A stretch of DNA of 64,000 nt from Streptomyces sp. TSRI0281 (GTDB taxonomy: Bacteria > Actinomycetota > Actinomycetes > Streptomycetales > Streptomycetaceae), in contig NZ_LWLE01000004.1 of assembly GCF_001905125.1 (NCBI RefSeq), positions 62,001 through 126,000 of the forward strand, written 5' to 3'. Positions 49,367 to 57,472 of the stretch are shown here, piece after piece. Position 1 is the first letter of the stretch; each line of letters begins with the position of its first letter. The position numbers and the translations under genes were made by a program. The notes under the pieces were generated by a model, which was given only the letters and a program-made list of their open reading frames with translations, was not told the DNA's origin and did no database searches.

Positions 49367-49434
49367 CGACAGCTCCCTACGGTGCGTGCCCGCTTCGTGA
49401 CCCCTTCCTTGATCATAGATTCGAACGGTACGGA

Positions 49435-49440
49435 TAGCAT
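49435..49440 (+). promoter_or_regulatory. -10 box of a probable leaderless promoter
   Basis: TAGCAT ends 7 bases before the ATG of the enoyl-CoA hydratase gene, so transcription should begin at or within a few bases of the start codon. No ribosome-binding site is visible, in keeping with a leaderless message. Confidence 0.6.
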
Positions 49441-49447
49441 CCGGCGC

Positions 49448-50257
49448 ATGGACCGTATGGACAGCGGGGAACGCGGGACCCGGCCGGAGGCGCGGCTGGA
49501 ACACGGTGTCGCCGACGGCGTCGCCACCGTCGTCATCAGCAACCCCGCCAAGCGCAATGCGATGACGGCCGCCATGTGGCAGGCCCTGCCGGATCTGCTG
49601 GGGCGGCTGGCGGCCGATCCCGCCGTGCGCGTCCTGGTGCTGACGGGGGCCGGGGACACCTTCTGCGCCGGAGCGGACATCTCCTCGCTCCGGGACTCCT
49701 CCGGTGATCCGCAGGTGCTCGCCGTGGCGGCCGAGGAGGCGCTGGCCGCGTTCCCGCTGCCGACGCTCGCCGCGGTGCGCGGGTACTGCGTGGGGGGCGG
49801 CAGTCAGCTGGCGGCCGCCTGCGACCTGCGGTTCGCCGAGGAGGGCGCGTCGTTCGGGGTCACCCCGGCCAAGCTCGGAATCGTCTACCCCGCGTCGTCC
49901 ACGCGACGGCTGGTCTCCCTGATCGGCCCGGCGGCCACCAAGCACCTGCTGTTCTCCGGCGAACTGATCGATACGCGGAGGGCGCTGCGGTGCGGTCTCC
50001 TGGACGAGGTGCTGCCGCCCGGCGGGCTGGACCGGCGGGTCGAGGCGTACGTACGGATCCTGGCGTCCCGCTCGCGGCTGACGCAGGCGGCGGCGAAGGA
50101 GTTCGCCGCGGGGCGCGAGGACCGGGACGGGTACTGGGCGGAGCAGGCACGCGGAAGCGGCGACACCGCGGAGGGGGTCGCCGCCTTCCTGGAACGCCGC
50201 GCGCCCCGGTTCACCTGGACGACAGGGGCTGCCGGAGGTGCTCCTACCGGAAGGTGA
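49448..50257 (+). CDS. Enoyl-CoA hydratase/isomerase family protein
   Basis: A 269-residue crotonase-fold enzyme. It has VVISNPAKRNAMTAAMW, the oxyanion-hole segment TFCAGADISSL and AVRGYCVGGGSQLAAACDLRFA. After the second oxyanion glycine the usual hydratase Glu pair is not obvious (LGIVYPASSTRRL), so the reaction (hydration, isomerisation or other) is open. The start at 49448 fits a leaderless mRNA. The 3' end overlaps the convergent DJ-1 gene by 14 bp. Confidence 0.88.
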   Translation: MDRMDSGERGTRPEARLEHGVADGVATVVISNPAKRNAMTAAMWQALPDLLGRLAADPAVRVLVLTGAGDTFCAGADISSLRDSSGDPQVLAVAAEEALAAFPLPTLAAVRGYCVGGGSQLAAACDLRFAEEGASFGVTPAKLGIVYPASSTRRLVSLIGPAATKHLLFSGELIDTRRALRCGLLDEVLPPGGLDRRVEAYVRILASRSRLTQAAAKEFAAGREDRDGYWAEQARGSGDTAEGVAAFLERRAPRFTWTTGAAGGAPTGR

Positions 50258-50879
50258 ACCGGCTGTTGGCGCGGAACTCCGCGACCAGCGCGGCCGGGGC
50301 CTTGTCCGGCGATCCGGCGTCGTAGGGCGGTTGCGGGTCGTACTCGGTGAGCAGCTGTACGGCCTGGGCGTGCTCGTCGCCCGCGATCCGGCCGAGCAGG
50401 GTGAGGCCCATGTCGATCCCGGAGGAGACCCCCGCGGCGGTGACGTACTTGCCGTCGAGGACGACGCGTTCACCGGTCGGCTCGACGCCGAACTCCTTCA
50501 GGATGTCCAGGGCGAGCCAGTGCGAGGTGGCCCGCCGGCCCGTCAGCAGACCGGCCGCCGCCAGCAGCAGCGAGCCGGTGCACACGGAGGTCGTCCAGGT
50601 GCTGGTGGCATCGACGGCGCGCAGCCAGCCGAGCAGCGCCTCGTTCTCCATCTGGTCGCTCTGGCCGGGCCCGCCGGGCACGATCACGACATCGGGTGCG
50701 GGGACCTCGGCGAGGGTCTTCGCCGCGACGAGTTCGAGGCTTCCGCTGTCGTTGCGCACGGGACCGGTCCGTTCGGCGACGAACACGGTCTCGGCGCCGG
50801 GGGTGCGGCTGAGGATCTCGTACGGTCCCACCGCGTCCAGGGCGGTGAAGCGGTCGAAGAGCAGGATGGCGATCTGCAC
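50244..50879 (-). CDS. DJ-1/PfpI family protein
   Basis: A 211-residue protein with one DJ-1/PfpI (class I glutamine amidotransferase-like) domain. The nucleophile elbow is SVCTGSLLLAAAGLLTGR with Cys near residue 105. VIVPGGPGQ precedes it and TAAGVSSGIDMGLTLL follows. It resembles isonitrile hydratase-like proteins and the N-terminal half of the upstream regulator. It starts 20 bp after that regulator on the same strand, so the two form an operon. The GTG at 50879 opens VQIAILLFDRF. Confidence 0.88.
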   Translation of the reverse strand: MQIAILLFDRFTALDAVGPYEILSRTPGAETVFVAERTGPVRNDSGSLELVAAKTLAEVPAPDVVIVPGGPGQSDQMENEALLGWLRAVDATSTWTTSVCTGSLLLAAAGLLTGRRATSHWLALDILKEFGVEPTGERVVLDGKYVTAAGVSSGIDMGLTLLGRIAGDEHAQAVQLLTEYDPQPPYDAGSPDKAPAALVAEFRANSRFTFR

Positions 50880-50899
50880 GGTCGTGGCCTTTCGTTCTG

Positions 50900-51862
50900 T
50901 CAGTCGGTGGCTGCTGAGGTGCGGAAGCGGCGGCGGTATTCGGACGGCGCCGTTCCGAGGGCTTTGACGAAGGCGCGGCGCATGGCCTCCGGGGTGCCGT
51001 ACCCGCTGGCCCGCGAGACTCCGGTGACGCCTTCCGCGGTGTCCTCCAGGAGCCGTCGGGCGTGCTCCAGGCGCACTTGGTCGACGTACCGGCCCGGTGT
51101 CAGACCGGTCTCCGCCCGGAAGGCGCGGGCGAAGTGGCGGGGCGAGAGACTGGCCCGGTGCGCCAGCGCCTCCACGCAGAGATCGCCGTCGGGGTTCTCG
51201 GTGATCCAGTGCTGGACGTCCCGCAGGGGCTCGCGGCCGGCCGTCTGGGCGGTGAGCTGGGCGCTGAACTGGGCCTGATTGCCCGGTCGCCGCAGGAACA
51301 CCACGAGATGGCGGGCGACGGTGAGCGCGACGTCGCGGCCGTGGTCCTCCTCGACCAGGGCGAGCGCGAGATCGATGCCCGCGGTGACGCCCGCCGATGT
51401 GGCCAGCTTCCCGTCGCGCACGAAGATCGGGTCCGGGTCCACCCGGACGGCCGGGAAGTCGCGGGCGAGCTGCTCGCAGTAGTTCCAGTGCGTGGTCACC
51501 CGGTGGCCGTCCAGCAGGCCCGCCCCGGCCAGCAGCAGGGCGCCGGTGCACACCGAGACGAGCCGCTCCGCGTGCGGTGCCGTCGTGCGCAGCCAGTCGG
51601 TCAGGGCCGGGTCGGCGCCGCGGGTGCCGTGTCCGCCGGGGACCAGGAGGGTGTGCGGCGCGGCGGCATCGGCGAGGCGGCTGTCGGGAAGGAGGGTGAG
51701 CCCGCTGGTGCAGCGGACCGGGCCGCCGTCGAGCGAGGCGGTGCGCAGCTCGTACGGAATCCCGGTGACGAGGGAGGCTCCGGCGAAGACCTCCACCGGG
51801 CCGCTCACATCGAGGCTCTGGACGCCGTCGAAGAGAACGACGAGTACGGATCGCTGCTTCAT
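50900..51862 (-). CDS. GlxA-type AraC regulator (DJ-1 domain plus AraC HTH)
   Basis: A 320-residue regulator. The N-terminal DJ-1/PfpI-like domain has VLFDGVQSLDVSGPVEVF, LVPGGHG and SVCTGALLLAGAGLLDG, so the Cys is kept. The C-terminal AraC domain (about residues 215-318) has two HTHs, LCVEALAHRASLSPRHFARAFR (split by the turn) and VTGVSRASGYGTPEAMRRAF. It probably regulates itself and the DJ-1 gene below. The ATG at 51862 has AGGA eight bases upstream; an ATG at 51871 is a possible alternative. Confidence 0.9.
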   Translation of the reverse strand: MKQRSVLVVLFDGVQSLDVSGPVEVFAGASLVTGIPYELRTASLDGGPVRCTSGLTLLPDSRLADAAAPHTLLVPGGHGTRGADPALTDWLRTTAPHAERLVSVCTGALLLAGAGLLDGHRVTTHWNYCEQLARDFPAVRVDPDPIFVRDGKLATSAGVTAGIDLALALVEEDHGRDVALTVARHLVVFLRRPGNQAQFSAQLTAQTAGREPLRDVQHWITENPDGDLCVEALAHRASLSPRHFARAFRAETGLTPGRYVDQVRLEHARRLLEDTAEGVTGVSRASGYGTPEAMRRAFVKALGTAPSEYRRRFRTSAATD

Positions 51863-51980
51863 GGGTGCCATCCTGGGCGACGTGCGGGATGGCCGCAATG
51901 ACGTGTTCCCCACCTTTCCTGCCACGGCGGAACGGCCCGCGCCGGGCGGCGGCGCCGGACTCTCCCGGGGGTTCCGCAAC

Positions 51981-52001
51981 GTACTAACCAGTCGGTAACG
52001 T
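51981..52001 (+). promoter_or_regulatory. Promoter with possible TetR-like operator before the SCO6745-family gene
   Basis: TAACGT (51996-52001) ends 6 bases before the ATG at 52008, suggesting a leaderless mRNA. It overlaps the imperfect palindrome ACTAACCAGTCGGTAA, whose ACC...GGT arms resemble operators bound by TetR-family repressors. Confidence 0.4.
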
Positions 52002-52007
52002 GCGGGC

Positions 52008-52871
52008 ATGAGTACTCTGCCGCCCCGCGCCGGACGCCGCTGTCACCACGCGCTGAACCCGTTCCACTCGACCGTCTACTTCTCCCCCGACCTCGGCAAG
52101 GAGTTCGGGGAGCTCGGCATCGACGATGCGAGCGCCGCCTACTTCGCCGCCCGCGGCGCCGCGCTGGGAGCGGTCGGCGCGGGTACGGTCACGGCGACCT
52201 TCTACAACTTCAACCATGAGCTGGTGGCCCGTCATGTGCCCGCCGTCTGGTCGGCCGCCACGCCCGCGGCGGTCCTCGACGCCCGGCTGCGGGCCGTCGA
52301 CTCGACGCTGCGCCGGCTGCTCGGGGAGGAGACCCTCGCCTCCGCCGAGCTGGCCGAGGCGGCCCGGCTCGCGCTGCGCGCCACCGAGGCGTGCACCCGA
52401 CACGCCCGGCCGTTGTACGCCGCCCACGCGGATCTGCCGGTGCCCGAGCAGCCGCATCTGGCGTACTGGCACGCCGCGACCCTGCTGCGCGAACACCGCG
52501 GCGACGCCCATGTCGCCGCCCTGCTCGCCGCCGGTCTCGACCCGGTCGAGGCCCTGGTCAGCCACACCGCGACCGGCAAGGGCATGCCGCCGCGCTGGAT
52601 CCTCGCCACCCGGGGCTGGCGCCGCGACGACTGGGACGCCGCGGCCGAGCGGCTGCGCGGCCGCGGTCTGCTGGACGGCGAGGGCGGGTTGACGGAGTCC
52701 GGCGTGGCCCTGCGGGCGGAGCTGGAGGAGGCGACGGACCGGATGGACGCCGCACCGTACGAGCATCTGGGCGCGGCCGGTGTGGAGCGTCTGACGGAGC
52801 TGGGGCGCGGCTTCCTGTTCTCGGCGGCCACGGCGGGCGCGTTCCCCGAGGACCTGACCGGCAAGGGCTGA
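52008..52871 (+). CDS. SCO6745 family protein (MarR-like fold)
   Basis: A 287-residue protein of a family conserved in Actinobacteria. It opens RRCHHALNPFHSTVYFSPD and contains FYNFNHELVARHVPAVW, both typical of SCO6745-like proteins. The C-terminal half has a helix-turn-helix-like region (TRGWRRDDWDAAAERLRGRGLLDG...LTESGVALR) resembling MarR/PadR wing domains. Whether it binds DNA is unknown. The ATG at 52008 fits a leaderless start. A hairpin follows the stop. Confidence 0.82.
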   Translation: MSTLPPRAGRRCHHALNPFHSTVYFSPDLGKEFGELGIDDASAAYFAARGAALGAVGAGTVTATFYNFNHELVARHVPAVWSAATPAAVLDARLRAVDSTLRRLLGEETLASAELAEAARLALRATEACTRHARPLYAAHADLPVPEQPHLAYWHAATLLREHRGDAHVAALLAAGLDPVEALVSHTATGKGMPPRWILATRGWRRDDWDAAAERLRGRGLLDGEGGLTESGVALRAELEEATDRMDAAPYEHLGAAGVERLTELGRGFLFSAATAGAFPEDLTGKG

Positions 52872-52881
52872 GCGCGCCTTC

Positions 52882-52915
52882 GGGCCGTGTTCGTGGAGGG
52901 CGCGCGACACGGCCC
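52882..52915. terminator. Hairpin after the SCO6745-family gene
   Basis: GGGCCGTGT (52882-52890) pairs with ACACGGCCC (52907-52915), 11 bp past the stop. Confidence 0.5.
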
Positions 52916-53043
52916 CCGGCCACCCGGCACAATGCAGGCGAACGGGACCACCCCGTAACAGCGTGCAGCGGTAGGAGCGGAAAGCTCTGTGCACGGCCAG
53001 CACAGCCAGTACAGCCAGTACGAGAAGGCGAGTCGGGAAAACC

Positions 53044-55530
53044 GTGACGACGTCCATCGAAGGCAGGATCGCCGAGGAGCTCGGCGTACGTGAGCGCCAG
53101 GTGAAGGCGGCCGTCGAGCTGCTCGACGGCGGGTCGACCGTGCCGTTCATCGCGCGCTACCGCAAGGAAGCGACCGAGATGCTCGACGACGCGCAGTTGC
53201 GCACGTTGGAGGAGCGGCTGCGGTATCTGCGGGAGCTGGAGGAGCGGCGCACGTCGATCCTCGACTCCGTACGTGAGCAGGGCAAGCTCGACGAGGCGCT
53301 GGAGGCGCGGATCCGGGCCGCCGACACCAAGGCGCGTCTTGAGGACATCTATCTGCCGTTCAAGCCGAAGCGCCGCACGAAGGCGCAGATCGCCCGTGAG
53401 GCGGGGCTCGGACCGCTGGCGGACGGGCTGCTCGGCGACCCGTCGGTGGACCCGCTCGTGTCCGCCGCCGCGTTCGTCGACGCCGACAAGGGGGTCGCGG
53501 ACCCGGCGGCGGCACTGGAGGGCGCCCGCTCCATCCTCACCGAGCGCTTCTCCGAGGACGCCGATCTGACCGGTGAGCTGCGCGAGCGCATGTGGTCGCG
53601 CGGGCGGCTCGCGGCGAAGGTCCGGGAGGGCAAGGAGGAGGCGGGCGCGAAGTTCGCCGACTACTTCGCCTTCTCGGAGCCGTTCACCGCACTGCCCTCG
53701 CACCGGATCCTCGCGATGCTGCGGGGCGAGAAGGAGGACGTGCTCGACCTGGTCCTGGAACCCGAGGAGCCCTCGGAGGCGGACCGGCCCGGTGCGTCCG
53801 CCTACGAGAACATGATCGCCCGCCGCTTCGGCGTCGCCGACCGCGGCCGCCCCGGCGACAAGTGGCTCGGCGACACGGTGCGCTGGGCATGGCGGACCCG
53901 GATCCTGGTGCACCTCGGCATCGATGTGCGGCTGCGGCTGCGTACGGCGGCGGAGGACGAGGCGGTACGCGTCTTCGCGTCGAACCTGCGCGATCTGCTG
54001 CTCGCCGCCCCGGCCGGGACACGGGCCACGCTGGGGCTCGACCCCGGTTTCCGTACGGGCGTCAAGGTCGCCGTGGTCGACGCGACCGGCAAGGTCGTGG
54101 CCACCGACGTCATCCACCCGCATGTCCCGGCCAACAAGTGGGACCAGTCGCTGGCGCAGCTGGAGCGGCTGGCGAAGGCGCACGATGTCGATCTGATCGC
54201 GATCGGCAACGGCACGGCGTCCCGCGAGACGGACAAGCTTGCCGGTGAACTCATCGACAAGCACCCCGAGTTGAAGCTCACCAAGGTGATGGTGTCGGAG
54301 GCGGGCGCCTCCGTGTACTCCGCTTCGGCGTTCGCCTCGCAGGAACTGCCCGACATGGACGTGTCGTTGCGCGGCGCCGTCTCGATCGCACGGCGTCTGC
54401 AGGACCCGCTGGCCGAGCTGGTGAAGATCGACCCGAAGTCGATCGGGGTCGGCCAGTACCAGCACGACCTGTCCGAGGTGAAGCTGTCGCGTTCGCTGGA
54501 CGCGGTGGTCGAGGACTGTGTGAACGGTGTCGGAGTCGACGTCAACACCGCCTCGGCGCCCCTGCTTTCGCGGGTCTCCGGGATCAGCTCCGGACTCGCC
54601 GAGAACATCGTCGCGCACCGGGACGGCAACGGCCCCTTCCGTTCCCGCAAGGCGCTCAAGGACGTGGCACGGCTCGGCCCGAAGGCGTACGAGCAGTGCG
54701 CGGGCTTCCTCCGGATCCGTGACGGCGACGACCCGCTGGACGGGTCGAGCGTGCACCCCGAGGCGTACCCCGTGGTGCGGCGGATGGTGAGGACGACGGG
54801 CGGCGAGGTCGCCTCCCTGATCGGGAACGCGACCGCGCTGAAGTCGCTGCGGGCGGCCGACTTCGTGGACGACACCTTCGGTCTGCCCACGGTGACCGAC
54901 ATCCTGAAGGAGCTGGAGAAGCCGGGCCGCGACCCGCGCCCGGCATTCCGGACGGCCACGTTCAAGGAGGGCGTCGAGAAGCTCGGCGATCTGTCTCCCG
55001 GGATGGTGCTGGAGGGCGTCGTCACGAACGTCGCCGCGTTCGGCGCGTTCGTCGACATCGGTGTCCACCAGGACGGTCTGGTGCATGTCTCGGCTCTGTC
55101 GAAGACGTTCGTGAAGGACCCGCGGGACGTCGTGAAGCCCGGGGACATCGTGAAGGTCAAGGTCATGGACGTCGACATTCCGCGCAAGCGGATCTCGTTG
55201 ACGCTGCGGCTGGACGACGAGGACCGACCGGCCGCGGGCTCCGGTTCCGGGCAGTCGGGGCAGGCCGGTGGCCGGGGCGGCCGGCCGCCGAAGCAGCGGC
55301 AGGGGCAGGCGCAGGGCCAGCAGCAGGGCGGCGGTCAGGCGGCGCGCGGCGAGCGCGGTCGGGACGGCCAGGGCGGTCGGGACCGGCGCGGTGGTGGCGG
55401 TGCGCCTCGCGGCGGGGGCGGTGCCGCTCGTGGTGGCACGGGGGCTCCCGCTCCGGCCAACAGCGCGATGGCCGACGCGCTGCGGCGGGCCGGGCTGACG
55501 GATCCGCAGCAGGGCGGCCGGAAGCGCTGA
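53044..55530 (+). CDS. tex: Tex family RNA-binding protein
   Basis: An 828-residue Tex/Spt6-like protein. It opens IEGRIAEELGVRERQVKAAVELL and has the YqgF-like domain (LGLDPGFRTGVKVAVVD), the helix-hairpin-helix region (VDVNTASAPLLSRVSGI, NGPFRSRKALKDV), and an S1 domain at about 655-725 (GMVLEGVVTNVAAFGAFVDIGVHQDGLVHVS, ends shown). The last ~90 residues form a Gly/Gln/Arg-rich tail with RGG-like patches. It is thought to act in transcription/RNA metabolism. The GTG at 53044 matches the family start. Confidence 0.95.
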   Translation: MTTSIEGRIAEELGVRERQVKAAVELLDGGSTVPFIARYRKEATEMLDDAQLRTLEERLRYLRELEERRTSILDSVREQGKLDEALEARIRAADTKARLEDIYLPFKPKRRTKAQIAREAGLGPLADGLLGDPSVDPLVSAAAFVDADKGVADPAAALEGARSILTERFSEDADLTGELRERMWSRGRLAAKVREGKEEAGAKFADYFAFSEPFTALPSHRILAMLRGEKEDVLDLVLEPEEPSEADRPGASAYENMIARRFGVADRGRPGDKWLGDTVRWAWRTRILVHLGIDVRLRLRTAAEDEAVRVFASNLRDLLLAAPAGTRATLGLDPGFRTGVKVAVVDATGKVVATDVIHPHVPANKWDQSLAQLERLAKAHDVDLIAIGNGTASRETDKLAGELIDKHPELKLTKVMVSEAGASVYSASAFASQELPDMDVSLRGAVSIARRLQDPLAELVKIDPKSIGVGQYQHDLSEVKLSRSLDAVVEDCVNGVGVDVNTASAPLLSRVSGISSGLAENIVAHRDGNGPFRSRKALKDVARLGPKAYEQCAGFLRIRDGDDPLDGSSVHPEAYPVVRRMVRTTGGEVASLIGNATALKSLRAADFVDDTFGLPTVTDILKELEKPGRDPRPAFRTATFKEGVEKLGDLSPGMVLEGVVTNVAAFGAFVDIGVHQDGLVHVSALSKTFVKDPRDVVKPGDIVKVKVMDVDIPRKRISLTLRLDDEDRPAAGSGSGQSGQAGGRGGRPPKQRQGQAQGQQQGGGQAARGERGRDGQGGRDRRGGGGAPRGGGGAARGGTGAPAPANSAMADALRRAGLTDPQQGGRKR

Positions 55531-55539
55531 GTCCGGCGG

Positions 55540-55588
55540 GGGCGGGGTGGGGACGGGCCGCTGTGCGCGGCACTGTCCCACCCCGCCC
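55540..55588. terminator. GC-rich hairpin between tex and the convergent ABC-F gene
   Basis: GGGCGGGGTGGG (55540-55551) pairs with CCCACCCCGCCC (55577-55588), with a smaller GCCG/CGGC pairing in the loop. Lying between two convergent genes it may serve both. Confidence 0.5.
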
Positions 55589-55644
55589 GGTCACCACCGC
55601 GCCCCTTCGCCCCCGCGTTCCTTCACGGGACGGGGGCCGGCCCC

Positions 55645-57282
55645 TCAGAGTTCCTTGACGCCGCCGTCGGCCACCTCGACCCGCCGGGTCGTCCGCACCG
55701 CTTCCAGCATCCGCCGGTCGTGCGTGACCAGCAGCAGCGTGCCGGTGTACGACTCCAGCGCCGATTCCAGCTGCTCGATCGCGGGCAGGTCCAGGTGGTT
55801 CGTCGGCTCGTCGAGGACGAGGAGATTGACGCCCCGGCCCTGGAGGAGGGCCAGGGCCGACCGGGTGCGTTCGCCCGGGGAGAGGGTCGTCGCCGGGCGC
55901 ATCACATGCTCCGCGCGCAGGCCGAACTTGGCGAGCAGGGTGCGGACCTCGGCCGGCTCCGTGTCGGGGACCGCCGCGCAGAACGCCTCCAGCAGCGACT
56001 CCGCGCCGAGGAACAGCTTCCGTGCCTGGTCGACCTCACCGACCACCACTCCCGAGCCGAGCGTGGCGTACCCGGAATCCAGCGGCAGCCGGCCCAGGAG
56101 GGCGGCGAGGAGGGTGGACTTGCCGGCACCGTTGGCCCCGGTGATGGCGACCCGGTCCGCCCAGTCGATCTGGAGCGATGCCGGGCCGAACGTGAAGTCG
56201 CCGCGCACGACCTGTGCGTCGCGCAGGGTGGCGACGACCGATCCGGAGCGGGGAGCGGTGGCGATCTCCATCCGCAGGTCCCACTCCTTGCGCGGCTCGT
56301 CGACGACATCGAGCCGCTCGATCATGCGCTGCGTCTGCCGTGCCTTCGCCGCCTGCTTCTCGCTCGCCTCGCTGCGCGCGTTACGGCCGAGCTTGTCGCC
56401 GTCGGTGGCCTTGCGCCGGGCGTTCCTGACGCCCTTGTCCATCCAGGAGCGCTGCATATGGCCGCGGGCTTCGAGGGCGGACCGCTTGCCCGCGTACTCC
56501 TCGTATCCCTCGCGGGCGTGCCTGCGGGCCGTCTCGCGCTCCTCCAGGTAGGCCTCGTAACCGCCGCCGTACAGGTTGATCTGCTGCTGGGCGAGGTCGA
56601 GTTCGAGGACCTTGGTGACCGTACGCAGCAGGAACTCGCGGTCGTGGCTGATGACGACCGTACCCGCGCGCAGTCCGGCCACGAAGCGTTCGAGGCGTTC
56701 CAGACCGTCCAGGTCGAGATCGTTGGTCGGCTCGTCGAGCAGGAAGATGTCGTAGCGGGACAGGAGGAGCGAGGCGAGTCCGGCGCGGGCCGCCTGGCCG
56801 CCGGAGAGTGCCGTCATCGGGAGATCGAGGCCGATGGTCAGCCCCAGGTCGGCGGCGATCTCCTCGGCCCGCTCGTCCAGGTCGGCCCCACCGAGGGCGA
56901 GCCAGCGCTCCAGGGTGTCGGAGTACGCGTCGTCCGCGCCCGGCGCCCCGTCGACCAGGCCCTGCGTCGCGGCGTCCATCGCGCTCTGGGCGTCGGCGAC
57001 CCCCGTACGGCGGGCCAGGAACTCCCGCACGGTCTCCCCCGGGCGCCGCTCGGGCTCCTGCGGGAGGTGCCCGACCGTGGCGGTGGGCGGGGAGAGCTTC
57101 AGCTCCCCCTCCTCGGGCCGGTCGAGCCCGGCGAACAGACGGAGGAGGGACGATTTACCGGCGCCGTTGACTCCGACGAGACCGATCACATCACCGGGTG
57201 CGACCACGAGGTCGAGCCCGGCGAAGAGTGTGCGGTCGCCGTGTCCGGCGGCGAGGTCCTTGGCGACGAGGGTGGCAGTCAT
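55645..57282 (-). CDS. ABC-F family ATP-binding protein
   Basis: A 545-residue protein with two ABC ATPase domains and no membrane spans. Domain 1 has GVNGAGKSS, LSGGQAARAG and FLLDEPTNDLDL; domain 2 has GANGAGKST, LSPGERTRSAL and LVLDEPTNHLDL. The two are joined by a charged helical linker (about residues 255-320). ABC-F proteins act on the ribosome as translation factors or antibiotic-resistance factors; the linker alone does not decide which. The ATG at 57282 has TACTAT 9 bases upstream on the minus strand (57297-57292), so the message is probably leaderless. Confidence 0.9.
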   Translation of the reverse strand: MTATLVAKDLAAGHGDRTLFAGLDLVVAPGDVIGLVGVNGAGKSSLLRLFAGLDRPEEGELKLSPPTATVGHLPQEPERRPGETVREFLARRTGVADAQSAMDAATQGLVDGAPGADDAYSDTLERWLALGGADLDERAEEIAADLGLTIGLDLPMTALSGGQAARAGLASLLLSRYDIFLLDEPTNDLDLDGLERLERFVAGLRAGTVVISHDREFLLRTVTKVLELDLAQQQINLYGGGYEAYLEERETARRHAREGYEEYAGKRSALEARGHMQRSWMDKGVRNARRKATDGDKLGRNARSEASEKQAAKARQTQRMIERLDVVDEPRKEWDLRMEIATAPRSGSVVATLRDAQVVRGDFTFGPASLQIDWADRVAITGANGAGKSTLLAALLGRLPLDSGYATLGSGVVVGEVDQARKLFLGAESLLEAFCAAVPDTEPAEVRTLLAKFGLRAEHVMRPATTLSPGERTRSALALLQGRGVNLLVLDEPTNHLDLPAIEQLESALESYTGTLLLVTHDRRMLEAVRTTRRVEVADGGVKEL

Positions 57283-57436
57283 CAGGGCTCGATAGTAATC
57301 GGCGACCGGGCCGCCGGTCAGCCCGGCCCGGCCCGATGGCCGGTCCTCGACGGGTCCCCGCCGCGCGCGCCGGGTACCGGTGCGGCGGCGGCTCCCGGAC
57401 GGTGGGCCGGGCCGCCGCCGCACCCCTGCCGGCGGT

Positions 57437-57466
57437 TCTCGGTACTCGGTACTCGGTACTCGGAGG
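57437..57466. repeat. Octamer repeat (CGGTACTC)n
   Basis: GGTACTCG-type units are repeated three to four times in the 5' flank of the ABC-F gene, just past the end of the BCCT gene. Low-copy but perfect. Confidence 0.7.
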
Positions 57467-57472
57467 GTGCCG

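Noticed and set aside
52558..55581. A ~1000-codon minus-strand frame opposite tex
   Set aside because: Antisense to a well-identified Tex protein; composition is that of a GC-driven shadow frame.
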